Program-made: the position numbers and the translations under genes
Shown: positions 17,928-26,350 of the stretch, one piece after another
Layout: each line of letters begins with the position of its first letter
How positions within the stretch are numbered: position 1 is the stretch's first letter
Assembly (NCBI GenBank): GCA_905233535.1
Contig: CAJOEO010000036.1
Location: 1-39,451 of the forward strand
DNA: 39,451 nucleotides
From: an uncultured Treponema sp.
Lineage (GTDB): Bacteria > Spirochaetota > Spirochaetia > Treponematales > Treponemataceae
Reading direction: 5' to 3'
Notes under the pieces: generated by a model
Databases searched by the model: none
What the model saw: the letters and a program-made list of their open reading frames with translations, nothing else
What the model was told of the DNA's origin: nothing

Positions 17928-18432
17928 AAATCGTTCCTGCTTTTTTCAAAATCTTAATCGATTTTTCAGTATGAAAAGAGTACTGCATAGAAAGTTCCTT
18001 GTATGTCATTTTCTTTTTAAGCATTTCAAGGTCGATAAATTCCTGTTCATACTGCTGAAATAAAACCGCCATCATGTCGTTTGCAACTGGTCCGTGAACA
18101 ATGTCGTATTTGCAATCTTGATTGCAAAGCGGATTTTGAAATTCTGAAAAATAGCGATTTCGATTGTTCATAACAAACAAAGCCCACTCTTCAGTTGGAA
18201 TATTTGAAAAATCTTTTATGCGGAAAAACGAATTTTTCATAAAATCATCATCGCTTTCGAATATGTTTAAAACAGGTCTTCCGCCTTTGATTCTAGCAGT
18301 CCGTTTTGCCATATTTTCAGCCTGCTGCTGAATGTCTGTCAAATAAAATCCTTTTCCAAAATCGCGAAACGGTTTGCAGATTTTTAAATTTATTTCTTTG
18401 ATTTCAACATTGCTTCCGTGATATAAAATCAT
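17920..18432 (-). CDS. DUF3990 protein, ADP-ribosyltransferase-like putative toxin
   Basis: A 170-residue protein starting MILYHGSNVEIKEI. The YHGS motif at the first strand, the FGKGFYLTDIQQQAENMAKR block and KYDIVHGPVAND are the DUF3990 pattern, a family placed with ADP-ribosyltransferase folds in which His of YHG contacts NAD. The start at 18432 is chosen because ATGA overlaps the DUF3791 stop by four bases; the longer ORF start at 18456 would run back into that gene. The DUF3791 partner immediately upstream supports a toxin-antitoxin pair. NAD-dependent modification of a host target is inferred. Its position inside a Wadjet operon is unusual. Confidence 0.82.
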   Translation of the reverse strand: MILYHGSNVEIKEINLKICKPFRDFGKGFYLTDIQQQAENMAKRTARIKGGRPVLNIFESDDDFMKNSFFRIKDFSNIPTEEWALFVMNNRNRYFSEFQNPLCNQDCKYDIVHGPVANDMMAVLFQQYEQEFIDLEMLKKKMTYKELSMQYSFHTEKSIKILKKAGTIYG

Positions 18433-18659
18433 ATTTTTCCGCCATTTTGCCGACAAATTTCCGTCATATCTTCAACTGTTTCTTCTATCGACAGAGTGTG
18501 TTCAATTTCATAATGCTCTTTTAGAAACGCAATCGCATTATTTTTGTAGAGATAACAAAATGCGTCCTTTTTTGAAAGCCGCTGTTTTTGCGCAAAACTG
18601 CTCACGCAAGCAACCATATATGAAATTTGATTTGCAGTATGCCGTTGATTTATATCCAT
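18429..18659 (-). CDS. DUF3791 protein, putative antitoxin of DUF3990
   Basis: A 76-residue all-helical protein: ISYMVACVSSFAQKQRLSKK, then DAFCYLYKNNAIAFLKEHY, then EHTLSIEETVEDMTEICRQNGG. This is the DUF3791 pattern, nearly always found beside DUF3990. GGAG within the last codons of jetC sits 9 bases before the ATG, and only 6 bases separate it from the jetC stop, so translation is coupled to the SMC gene. Neutralising the ADP-ribosyltransferase-like protein is inferred from gene order (small helical gene first, enzyme second). Confidence 0.82.
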   Translation of the reverse strand: MDINQRHTANQISYMVACVSSFAQKQRLSKKDAFCYLYKNNAIAFLKEHYEIEHTLSIEETVEDMTEICRQNGGKI

Positions 18660-18665
18660 TTTCTG

Positions 18666-21600
18666 TTACTCCAAATATCTAAAATCGTCCACAAAACTTG
18701 TTCGTCCATCGCGAATAACAGTTAGAACAGTGTTTGCTTTTTCGCCTATGTCCTGAATTTTTTGCGAAGGCGCAAACAAAATCACTTGAAATTCCAACTC
18801 GTTGAACAAATCCATCGTAGCGGAAATTCTCTGCTCGTCCATTCGGTCAAACGCTTCGTCCATTAAAATTATACGCACGCAATTTCCGTTTTTGTAAATA
18901 TTGTTGAGCGAAGCCGCCATTATCACATAAAACGGAACTTGCGATTCCCCGCCAGAATTTAAATGCACGGTCTCAGAAAGCCGCTGAATCGAACCGTCTT
19001 TTTTATGAATTTCTATGTCGTAGTCCAAATAATTTCGATAATCGGTGTATTCTCGCACAATCGAATCGCTGTTTTCTTTTACTTGCAATTTGCTGAACAA
19101 ATCTTCGATTTCGTCTTTGTATTTTTCTTCAAAATCTCCGCTGAACAAATTTTTCGTTTCCTGATTGTCTTCCGACATTATCATTTTATAAAGCGATTGT
19201 TTTTCTTTGCTTGCCGTCATTTTAAAATCATAAGAATCTTCTCCGTAAGACAGATTTTTTAGAGCCTTCCGCAGATTTTCGAATTCGTATTGCGATGTTT
19301 CAATCGCTTCTTTCATTTTGGAAAGGAATTCGTTTCTAAAAATATCTTCGCTGTCCGCCTTTGCCTGTCGGATTTTTTCTTCGTATTTTACGATTTCAAC
19401 GCCGTCAATTTTTTTGAAAACTTCAATATATTCTGCAAGATTTTCTACGCCGTGTTTAAAATCGCGAGTAAAATCCACATTGTATTTACACTGCTTTTGA
19501 ATTAACTGCTCTTTCAGCGATTCAAATTGATTTTTAAGCGTTTCGCGCCTCGGCGAAAAATTTTCAGAAATCGTTTGCGCAGATTTTATTTTTAACTCTT
19601 CCTTGAATTTTTTGCCAGCTTCGTCAAAAAGAGAAACCTTTTCGATTGAAATATTATCAAGATATTTCTTCAATTCCGCCGTTTGATTTTTTAAGGATTC
19701 CGTTTCTTTTTCATCGCTTTGAATTTTTACTTTCAGCGAAGATTTTTCGTCGCGAATTTTATTTTGCCTTTTGTAAAGTTCATTTTGCAACTTTTCCTGC
19801 TCTTCTATTTTTTTGACCAATTCAATGATGTCAGGATTCTTTTTCAATTCGTCCAAATCTTTTTTTGATTTTTCGATTTCCTTTTCATTTTTCAAAAGTT
19901 CATTCGGACTAGAAAGATTTTCAAACAGCGAATCAAAATTGATTTCGATATTTTTCAATTCTGAAAAAAAATTAATTTTTTCCCTCAATTCCTGCAATTT
20001 CTCTTTTAGTTTTTTTGAATTCTGCAGATATTGCTTCAACTGTTTTGCAATCGCATCTTTTCCAATGTATGGTTTTGCGTAAATCTCAGGATTGATTTTT
20101 CGCGCAACAAAATTTTTGTAAAGCATACAATCTTTCGTAACTGCACAATCAAATTTTTCCAATTCGCCAAGATTTTCCGCGCAAAAAACTTTTCCCAAAA
20201 TGTAATTCACAAAATTTTTTGCATAAAAATTTTCCGATTCCACAAAACGCGCAAGCGATTTTTCTTCAATTTGAAGATTTGTCGGAATTTTTCCTGTATT
20301 TATGATTCCTTGACTGTGAATCTTCGAGCAACTGTAAACTTCAAGCGCGATTTTATAATATTTTGGCTCAACGATAATATAAAACCGCTGAGTGTTCAAA
20401 AATCCTTCGATTGCGTTTGTCCAAGTTTTGTCAGAAATTTCCAAAAGTTCCGACAAAATATACACGCGGCTTTCAATTTCGCGCTCATCAAATTCTTTTT
20501 GAATCGCATCGCGAAACGCGGTCGTTTGCTGAGGAAACGGAATATTTTGCTTTTGCAAAATCTCTATCGCTTTTTCTTTTTCGCCGATTTCATTTTGAAT
20601 ATGCCGATATTCGTCTTGCGCGTGAACTTTCTGCTCGTCAAGATTCTGCATTTGATTTTGAACAAACGATTTTATTTTTTGCGCGATTTCCAATTTTTCC
20701 GATTCCGCATTTTCTTCCAAAAGAAAATTCAGTTCGTTTGGAGAAATGTCAACTTTCGCAATTTTTAAAAACAGGGCAAGCATCGAACGGATTTTTTCAA
20801 CTTGATTTTTAAGATTTTCGCGGCATTTTTTCAAATCGCGTCTTTTGTTTTGCAAATTGTTCAATTTTTCTTCAAGTTTTTCGATTGCTTTTGAACATTC
20901 GTTTTCCTTTTTCGATGATTCTAATTCAAGAAGAATTTTTCCCGCACCGCGAATGTCATTTTCCAAGTTTTGAATCTCGTTTTCTTTTAAGAAAAATCGA
21001 TTTTTATTTACGCTAATCAAATTTTCAAAATCTTTGATTTTATTTTTTAGATTTTCAAAATTTGCAAGAAGAATCAAAAGTTCAACAACTTCCTTGTCGT
21101 GCTGATTTTTTTCGATTTCATCATTTTTTTTGATTATTTCAGAAAGCGAATTTCGCTCCAATTTTGTTTTTTCAAGCGTTCGTTCAAGTTCGTTCAGCGC
21201 GTCAATGCTTTCTCTAAGCGAGTTTACATCGATTTCTTTTTCCGAAAGAACATATTTGTTGATAAATTCTTTTATATCGTCAACAGGTCGAAACGCGATT
21301 GTTTTCCTAATAACATCAAAAAATTTTTCTTCAAGATTTCCAAGTCTGTGGCGAAGTCTGTTTTTGTATTCATTTGCATTGTAAAACTGAATTTTATTTC
21401 CCTTATTTTTGAATTGCTCTGGAAGGCTGGGCTTTTGTTTGTCCGTCAAAAAAGAAATATCGTCAAAAGAGCCTGATTCAATGTACCATCGCCGTTTTAC
21501 CGCGTCCGTTTCGTCCGCCGAAAGCAAATGTATTCCGCAAACAAAAAAGCGATTTTCTTTTTCTTCGTAAAATTCCAGCGCGATATTTGAAATGACCGCA

Positions 21601-21881
21601 CCTTTTCGCATATATGTTTCATTCGTCGTGTTTACTTTACACCGAACATAGCCACGCAAATCGCGCTTGCTTTTTTCATTTGCAGCTTCATTAAAATGTG
21701 TTGTATTCCCCGTAAGAACCATTTGCATAGCATCAAGAATTGTGGATTTTCCTGCGCCATTGTTCCCAGTGATTAATGCCGAATTATTCTTTGCCGTCAA
21801 ATCTCCAACAAGAGAAATAGTTTCGTCTGAAAAATACATCCAATTTATAATTCGTATTCTAGTCAGCGTCGTCTTCTGCAT
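18666..21881 (-). CDS. jetC: Wadjet protein JetC (MukB-like SMC ATPase)
   Basis: The motor of the Wadjet complex: an SMC dimer that extrudes DNA loops, detects small circular DNA and presents it to JetD. From the start at 21881 (MQKTTLTRI, preceded by GGGAG and overlapping the jetB end by 23 bases) the protein has 1071 residues. Walker A GNNGAGKST is at 39-47, the ABC signature LNSGGESQVPF at about 974-984 and Walker B IILMDEAFDRMDE at about 1005-1017. In between are two long coiled coils around a central hinge-like region (about 430-590). The in-frame ATGs upstream lie inside jetB and lack better ribosome sites. The gene is markedly AT-rich and Lys/Asn-rich compared with its flanks, a sign of transfer. 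Confidence 0.93.
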   Translation of the reverse strand: MQKTTLTRIRIINWMYFSDETISLVGDLTAKNNSALITGNNGAGKSTILDAMQMVLTGNTTHFNEAANEKSKRDLRGYVRCKVNTTNETYMRKGAVISNIALEFYEEKENRFFVCGIHLLSADETDAVKRRWYIESGSFDDISFLTDKQKPSLPEQFKNKGNKIQFYNANEYKNRLRHRLGNLEEKFFDVIRKTIAFRPVDDIKEFINKYVLSEKEIDVNSLRESIDALNELERTLEKTKLERNSLSEIIKKNDEIEKNQHDKEVVELLILLANFENLKNKIKDFENLISVNKNRFFLKENEIQNLENDIRGAGKILLELESSKKENECSKAIEKLEEKLNNLQNKRRDLKKCRENLKNQVEKIRSMLALFLKIAKVDISPNELNFLLEENAESEKLEIAQKIKSFVQNQMQNLDEQKVHAQDEYRHIQNEIGEKEKAIEILQKQNIPFPQQTTAFRDAIQKEFDEREIESRVYILSELLEISDKTWTNAIEGFLNTQRFYIIVEPKYYKIALEVYSCSKIHSQGIINTGKIPTNLQIEEKSLARFVESENFYAKNFVNYILGKVFCAENLGELEKFDCAVTKDCMLYKNFVARKINPEIYAKPYIGKDAIAKQLKQYLQNSKKLKEKLQELREKINFFSELKNIEINFDSLFENLSSPNELLKNEKEIEKSKKDLDELKKNPDIIELVKKIEEQEKLQNELYKRQNKIRDEKSSLKVKIQSDEKETESLKNQTAELKKYLDNISIEKVSLFDEAGKKFKEELKIKSAQTISENFSPRRETLKNQFESLKEQLIQKQCKYNVDFTRDFKHGVENLAEYIEVFKKIDGVEIVKYEEKIRQAKADSEDIFRNEFLSKMKEAIETSQYEFENLRKALKNLSYGEDSYDFKMTASKEKQSLYKMIMSEDNQETKNLFSGDFEEKYKDEIEDLFSKLQVKENSDSIVREYTDYRNYLDYDIEIHKKDGSIQRLSETVHLNSGGESQVPFYVIMAASLNNIYKNGNCVRIILMDEAFDRMDEQRISATMDLFNELEFQVILFAPSQKIQDIGEKANTVLTVIRDGRTSFVDDFRYLE

Positions 21882-22485
21882 TGTCTTCAACTCCCGATTC
21901 ATATTCTTCAAGTCGATTTTTTGTTTGTTCGTACAGCGCATTTATTCCATCATCTGAAATTGCCATTAAAACAGACGGATATATTTCTATTCTAGCGTCT
22001 TCTTGTGTTATATCAGAATCTATAATTCTTATAATATTGTATCGTTTAAATATAGCGAGTGCATCTTTCTCTGTAGTTTTGTCAAGTTTTGTATTTAATT
22101 TCAACATATCGAATTTAGAACGAATTTCCTGCATTTTCACAGTTCTTTCTTCGCTTGAAGTTGAAATATCGTTTCTTTTTTCAAGGTACAGAAGACGCAA
22201 AATTAAAAGAAAAATGCTTTGCATTTTAGACAGAAATAACTTTCCAGTTCCCTGTTGATTTTTTATATAAATAAAACCAAGATTTTCGTTTATAAAAAGC
22301 TCATATCCTATCATATCCAAATATTCTATGAACAAATCTTTATTATCTCGTATAAAAATATAATCTTTTCTAGTATCTTCCTTGCGCTTTAAAATAAAAC
22401 ATTTGTTCAAAAGTTTGTTCGCGCTGCTGCGGAATTTTTCCTTTTGACTTTGAGATTCTGCGATTTTTTGTAAATCTTCAAACAT
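21859..22485 (-). CDS. jetB: Wadjet protein JetB (MukE-like, DUF4194)
   Basis: A 208-residue KITE/MukE-type subunit (DUF4194) that bridges the kleisin JetA and the JetC heads. Its winged-helix layout is visible as LLNKCFILKRKE, DLFIEYLDMIGYELFINENL then a helical block with KMQSIFLLILRLLYLE, and RIEIYPSVLMAISDDGINAL near the end. The C-terminal tail is acidic (EDNAEDDAD). The start overlaps the jetA stop by 8 bases and the end overlaps jetC, so the three proteins are translationally coupled, as expected for subunits of one complex. Confidence 0.9.
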   Translation of the reverse strand: MFEDLQKIAESQSQKEKFRSSANKLLNKCFILKRKEDTRKDYIFIRDNKDLFIEYLDMIGYELFINENLGFIYIKNQQGTGKLFLSKMQSIFLLILRLLYLEKRNDISTSSEERTVKMQEIRSKFDMLKLNTKLDKTTEKDALAIFKRYNIIRIIDSDITQEDARIEIYPSVLMAISDDGINALYEQTKNRLEEYESGVEDNAEDDAD

Positions 22486-23854
22486 TGCGATTCCTTCTTA
22501 TAATCTTAAAATTGGAAAATTCATAATTTTCAGTTTTAACACGGTCATTCATATTTTCGATTTTGTAAACCTTTGAAATCTGTCCGTAAATTTTTATGTA
22601 TATTGCATACAAAAATTCTTTTCTTTCGTTTAAAGGCAAATCTTTTGCCTGCATTTCCATGCGATTTAAAAGAAGTTTCTGCACATATTCATCGATTTTT
22701 TTTAGATAAATACGATTTTTTTGCCTATTCACTTCATCGCGACGCTTTTTTTCGCGCTCTTCTTTTGAAATACATTCGCTATCAGAAACGCTTTCAATGT
22801 TTGCAAGTTTTCGTTTTGAAATGTATGTTCTAATCGATTCCTCACAAATATAATTCTGCGGAAAAATCGTAAGATAATCATTTATATCGATTTTAGATTC
22901 TTCATTTTCTGCAAAATAACGAAGAATTTGATTTATTTTTCCCTCTTGATTTGTATCCGACGAAAGCACGAATTTTGCGCGCGAAACGGCATTTGTAATG
23001 TAAAATCTATGTTTTCGGTCGATTTCCGCTATTATTTTGTCGAGGTTAAAAAACGAAGATTTTACATCATTAATCATTAAAAAAATCTGATTGCGGGCAA
23101 TTTCGTCATCATTTTCCTGTTCGATTTCCTTATAATTTTCAATAAGTTTATTCAAAATATTCTGGTCTTCGCTTAATTTGTCAAGATTTTTTGTGATAGA
23201 AATTCTAAATCTTGATATATTTTCGCTAGTTTTTAATCTCATATAAGATTTTGAAATGATTTCGTCCTTATAAACATTGAACAAATCTAAAATTTCGTTC
23301 CATTCTAGTTTTTGTGTTTGTCGGTCGATATGACGTTTTATACTAACATTTAATTTTTTTAGACTTGAAATTAATTTTTCTGTATTTACAGAAACATTTT
23401 TTAGAATATACTCATAAGGCTTTGCATACAATTCTTCATTTTGCAAAATTGCGTGAATCTGCGAAATATGACCCGCATATTCTGTTTCCTCGTTCTTCAC
23501 CGATTCTATCATCGTGCGAATAAACGGAATCGCGTATTCTTGAAGCACAATATTTTCCTGATAATTTTTTTCAGGTTCTGTGCATAGCCAGCCGCAATCT
23601 TCCAAATATCTTAAAATAAACAAAGCGCGGCTTCGAGAATCTTTTGGAGTGTCTTCCTCAAAAGAAATATCTATCTTAATTGAATCAAAATATTCTGTAA
23701 GTATAGAAATGATATTTTCCTTGTTTACGCCATAAGAAAGTTCTGATTTATAAGAATTATATATAGAAAAAATACAATCCGCATAAATTTCACGATTCGG
23801 ACTTGAAAGCGGATTAAAAAAATTTTGCGGTATTATGGAGAAAAGTTTTTTCAC
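22478..23854 (-). CDS. jetA: Wadjet protein JetA (MukF-like kleisin, DUF5716 type)
   Basis: A 458-residue kleisin-like subunit closing the JetC ring. The opening KKLFSIIPQNFFNPLSSPNR and the IYADCIFSIYNSYKSEL block fit the DUF5716 group of JetA proteins, which from memory marks the type III Wadjet systems; DUF3375 (type I) motifs are not seen. An N-terminal winged-helix region (about 1-110) precedes long helical segments and a C-terminal domain with PLNERKEFLYAIYIKIYGQ. The start is GTG, and TATAAT lies 6 bases before it, so the message is probably leaderless. The lipoprotein gene upstream ends 69 bases away, so jetA is the first gene of the operon. Confidence 0.88.
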   Translation of the reverse strand: MKKLFSIIPQNFFNPLSSPNREIYADCIFSIYNSYKSELSYGVNKENIISILTEYFDSIKIDISFEEDTPKDSRSRALFILRYLEDCGWLCTEPEKNYQENIVLQEYAIPFIRTMIESVKNEETEYAGHISQIHAILQNEELYAKPYEYILKNVSVNTEKLISSLKKLNVSIKRHIDRQTQKLEWNEILDLFNVYKDEIISKSYMRLKTSENISRFRISITKNLDKLSEDQNILNKLIENYKEIEQENDDEIARNQIFLMINDVKSSFFNLDKIIAEIDRKHRFYITNAVSRAKFVLSSDTNQEGKINQILRYFAENEESKIDINDYLTIFPQNYICEESIRTYISKRKLANIESVSDSECISKEEREKKRRDEVNRQKNRIYLKKIDEYVQKLLLNRMEMQAKDLPLNERKEFLYAIYIKIYGQISKVYKIENMNDRVKTENYEFSNFKIIRRNRNV

Positions 23855-23860
23855 AAATTG

Positions 23861-23888
23861 ATTATATTAAAAACTGGACTTTTGTGCA
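23861..23888 (-). promoter_or_regulatory. Wadjet operon promoter
   Basis: On the minus strand TATAAT (23866-23861) lies 6 bases before the jetA GTG, and TGCACA (23888-23883, 4 of 6 to consensus) lies 16 bases further up. No ribosome binding site fits between them. Confidence 0.6.
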
Positions 23889-23922
23889 TTTCGTGGCGGA
23901 TTTGGCACAAATCAATCCGTCG

Positions 23923-24435
23923 CTATTTTTTTGCGATTTGAGCGATTTTACTTTCAAAAACATCGCACAAAAAAGAATACGTTTCGGCAGCATCTTTTCG
24001 GATTTGCTCGGCGTATTCGCCAGAAAAACCGCGCTCGTTTCGCATTTCGCCGAACGATTTGTATTTTCCGTTTATCGAATACGGAACAGCGCGTTCATTT
24101 TGGGAAAAAATCAAAACTTCGCCGTCGCCCACCTTTACGCGCATTTCCGCGTAAAAATTCGACAAAACGCTCCAGCCATTTCCGTTTGATTCAAACTTTT
24201 TCGCGCAAAAAACTACTAGAATTCCGTTTTCTTCTTTCCAATTTTGATTTGAATCGTCGTTCAACCATTTTTTGATTTTTTCTTTCAAAACAGATTTTTC
24301 AATTTTCGTCGGAACAATTTGCTCGTAATTTGAAAGCGGAAAATTCGTTTGCCATTTTTTTGTATACGGAGAAGACGCGCAACTTTCAAACAAAAACAAA
24401 ACGCCCAAAAACACAATTTTCAAAAAAAATTTCAT
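23923..24435 (-). CDS. Putative lipoprotein of unknown function
   Basis: A 170-residue protein with a hydrophobic signal and lipobox LFESC (Cys about 19), so probably anchored to the outer face of a membrane. The mature part has a mixed alpha/beta region with GILVVFCAKKFESNGNGW and EMRVKVGDGEVLIFSQ. I recognise no family. The start is 3 bases after the stop of the metal-binding protein gene, so both are probably on one message, which may link it to metal handling. Confidence 0.75.
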   Translation of the reverse strand: MKFFLKIVFLGVLFLFESCASSPYTKKWQTNFPLSNYEQIVPTKIEKSVLKEKIKKWLNDDSNQNWKEENGILVVFCAKKFESNGNGWSVLSNFYAEMRVKVGDGEVLIFSQNERAVPYSINGKYKSFGEMRNERGFSGEYAEQIRKDAAETYSFLCDVFESKIAQIAKK

Positions 24436-24438
24436 TCG

Positions 24439-24795
24439 TCAAATCCCAATTTTGTAGCCCGCGCCTTCGACAGCGCGTTTTATTTCGTCGTCATCGATTT
24501 TTCTGCTCATCGAAAGAACGGCGTTCGCTTTTTTTAAATCAACTTTTGCCGAAAGACCTTCTATTTTGTTTAGCGAATTTTGAACGTGCGCACTACAATT
24601 TTTACAAGTCATTCCGTCGATTTTTATAGTTTTAGTTTCCAAAATCGGCTCGGCGAGCGTTTTTTCTTGTGCAATCGTTACACCTCCGCCGCCACCGCAA
24701 CACGCGCTTTCGCCTTTTAGATGTTTTGCAACAGATTTCAACGCAAAAACCACAAAAACCACTATAATTCCAAGTATAATAACATTTGCAATCAT
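24439..24795 (-). CDS. Membrane-anchored heavy-metal-associated (HMA) protein
   Basis: A 118-residue protein with one N-terminal membrane helix (IILGIIVVFVVFALKSVA), a Cys/Gly stretch ACCGGGGG, and an HMA domain from about residue 50 with the metal site GMTCKNCSAHV. The N-terminal third resembles FeoB-associated Cys-rich membrane proteins; joined to an HMA domain it looks like a membrane-tethered copper or other soft-metal chaperone. GAGG precedes the ATG. It lies downstream of a CsoR-type repressor gene, from which it is separated by a terminator, so it either reads through or uses the TAAAAT-containing region at 24796-24830 as promoter. Confidence 0.83.
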   Translation of the reverse strand: MIANVIILGIIVVFVVFALKSVAKHLKGESACCGGGGGVTIAQEKTLAEPILETKTIKIDGMTCKNCSAHVQNSLNKIEGLSAKVDLKKANAVLSMSRKIDDDEIKRAVEGAGYKIGI

Positions 24796-24836
24796 ATTTT
24801 CCTCTTGATTTTTGCGTATTTTACAATAAAAAAAAC

Positions 24837-24867
24837 AAAAACGCCCGCATTTTTTACGGGCGTTTTC
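24837..24867 (-). terminator. Terminator after the CsoR-type gene
   Basis: AAAACGCCCG and CGGGCGTTTT pair around CATTTTTTA. On the minus strand the stem is followed by TTTTTGTTTTTTTTATTG. Confidence 0.88.
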
Positions 24868-24881
24868 CTTGTTGAGAAAGA

Positions 24882-25169
24882 TTATCTCATAAATTTTAGA
24901 AGCATTCTCGTCAACTTTTCCGCTTCTTCTTCGTTTTCCTTAATTCTTTCTTTAAATTCCGTTTCGATGTAACGAACCAAATATTCTCTCGCAAAACCGT
25001 CTAAAGCAGATTTTGCCGCCGAAACTTGAATCAAAACATCTTCGCATTCAGCACGCTCTTCGACCATTTTTTTGATTCCGAGAATTTGACCGCTAAGACG
25101 ACTAAGCCTGTTTACAAGTGGACGATTATATTCGTCATATATTGCATTAATTTCTTGATATTCTGCCAT
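24882..25169 (-). CDS. CsoR/FrmR-family transcriptional repressor with altered ligand set
   Basis: A 95-residue four-helix DNA-binding protein of the DUF156 family. NRLSRLSGQILGIKKMVEER is the conserved first long helix. The Cys of helix 2 is kept (AECEDVLIQVSAAKSALD). The His and second Cys that complete the Cu(I) site in CsoR (HxxxC) align with Tyr and Glu here (EYLVRYIETE), so a CsoR-type Cu(I) site is not complete. It may sense another metal, persulfide or aldehyde, or act through Cys alone. AGGGG lies before the ATG. Confidence 0.82.
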   Translation of the reverse strand: MAEYQEINAIYDEYNRPLVNRLSRLSGQILGIKKMVEERAECEDVLIQVSAAKSALDGFAREYLVRYIETEFKERIKENEEEAEKLTRMLLKFMR

Positions 25170-25173
25170 ATTT

Positions 25174-25218
25174 TACCCCTTTTATGCGTATTTTATACGG
25201 TACTGGGGTATATGTCAA
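25174..25218 (-). promoter_or_regulatory. csoR-like gene promoter with TACCCC/GGGGTA operator arms
   Basis: On the minus strand TTGACA (25218-25213) and a TATAAA/TAAAAT -10 (about 25197-25190) form a strong promoter. GGGGTA (plus 25205-25210) lies in the spacer, and TACCCC (plus 25174-25179) lies at the ribosome site, as inverted arms 25 bases apart. G/C-runs in AT-rich DNA are typical of CsoR operators, so self-repression is likely. Confidence 0.6.
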
Positions 25219-25586
25219 TCTAATTTTAGAATCTCGTCTTTCATGGCAGAAAGCACTATTTCTTGTTCGGAAATTTTTGCGATGAGTTCGTCTAATTCGT
25301 TTGGCGTACATTCTTTTTCGCTGGATAAAACACACATATTTAATGTTTTCATTCTATAAATCACGGATAGATTAAAATTTTGTGCGAGTTTATCAATATC
25401 TTCGTCGGTTACATCTTGTTTTAACGATACAATAACATTATGAAGCGAATACGATTCATTATTTTGTTCTACAAATTCCACAGAATCTTCGTGTTTCCAA
25501 GAATCGTCATGTATATTTGCGGGCGAAACTTTGTAAGACGAACACGAAAAAAACGCAAACGCAAAAAGAAAAATCAAATATTTCAT
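25215..25586 (-). CDS. Small lipoprotein resembling a protease propeptide/inhibitor domain
   Basis: A 123-residue protein with lipobox FFSC (Cys 15). The mature part, NVIVSLKQDVTDEDIDKLAQ then NFNLSVIYRMKTLNMCVLSS, has the beta-alpha-beta pattern of subtilase propeptide or I9-type inhibitor domains, but no protease follows. TATGAT lies 7 bases before the ATG with TTGCGA 17 bases further up, so it probably has its own leaderless promoter. The function is unknown; the propeptide likeness is from pattern only. Confidence 0.7.
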   Translation of the reverse strand: MKYLIFLFAFAFFSCSSYKVSPANIHDDSWKHEDSVEFVEQNNESYSLHNVIVSLKQDVTDEDIDKLAQNFNLSVIYRMKTLNMCVLSSEKECTPNELDELIAKISEQEIVLSAMKDEILKLD

Positions 25587-25593
25587 TCAAAAA

Positions 25594-25622
25594 ATCATAT
25601 CGAACGAAATTTCTTTTCGCAA
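25594..25622 (-). promoter_or_regulatory. Promoter of the small lipoprotein gene
   Basis: On the minus strand: TTGCGA, 17 bases, TATGAT, 7 bases, then ATG at 25586. No ribosome binding site is present. Confidence 0.55.
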
Positions 25623-25662
25623 CAAGTCTTGATTTTTTGCTAAAATATCAGCGAGGTACTTT

Positions 25663-26347
25663 ATGAAAGGCTATATTCATCAACTTGAAAGTTTTGGCTC
25701 TGTCGATGGTCCTGGCGTTCGATTTATAGTTTTTGTGTCGGGCTGCCGCTTGCGACGACATCATCAAAGAGGCTTTGGCTTGTCGTTCGTATTGGGGGAA
25801 AAAAGGCGGAATCACCGTTTCGGGCGGCGAGCCTTTGGTGCAGATTGATTTTTTGATTGATTTATTTGAAAAGGCGAAAGCGCAAAAAATCAACACTTGT
25901 ATAGATACGGCTGGCGAACCGTTCACAAAAGACGGCGAATGGTTTTCAAAATTCAATCGATTGATGGAATTAACGGACATTCTTCTTGTTGATATAAAAC
26001 ATATTGACGAGGCGGAACACATTTCTCTCACAGGAAAAACAGGTAAAAATATACGCGAAATGTTTTATTACCTAGACGAAATAAAAAAGCCTATTTGGAT
26101 TCGGCACGTTCTTGTTCCTGGGATTACCGACAACGACGATTTTCTTTTGCAAACTCGCGATTTTATTCGCACTCTTTCAAACGTGGAGCGCGTAGAAATA
26201 TTGCCGTATCATGGTCTAGGCGTGTCAAAATACAAGGATTTGGGTATACCGTACTCGTTGGAAAATACGCAATCGCCAACGGAGGAGCGCGTGGAAAATG
26301 CTCGAAAAATCCTCGAATGTGAAAAATACAACAAATGGAAAGATTAA
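25663..26347 (+). pseudogene. pflA: Pyruvate formate-lyase activating enzyme, lacking its Fe-S cysteine region
   Basis: A radical SAM activase that puts the glycyl radical on pyruvate formate-lyase. The 5' frame gives the typical [18 protein letters not shown] and [10 protein letters not shown]. At about 25750-25757 the frame jumps to [36 protein letters not shown] and VLVPGITD. Family members have about 20 residues between these parts, holding the second and third Cys of CxxxCxxC (usually CxYCHNPDTW). That stretch is gone and the frame is broken. As written the enzyme cannot bind its 4Fe-4S cluster. No pfl gene is next to it; thyX follows by 3 bases. Confidence 0.85.
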
Positions 26348-26350
26348 AAA

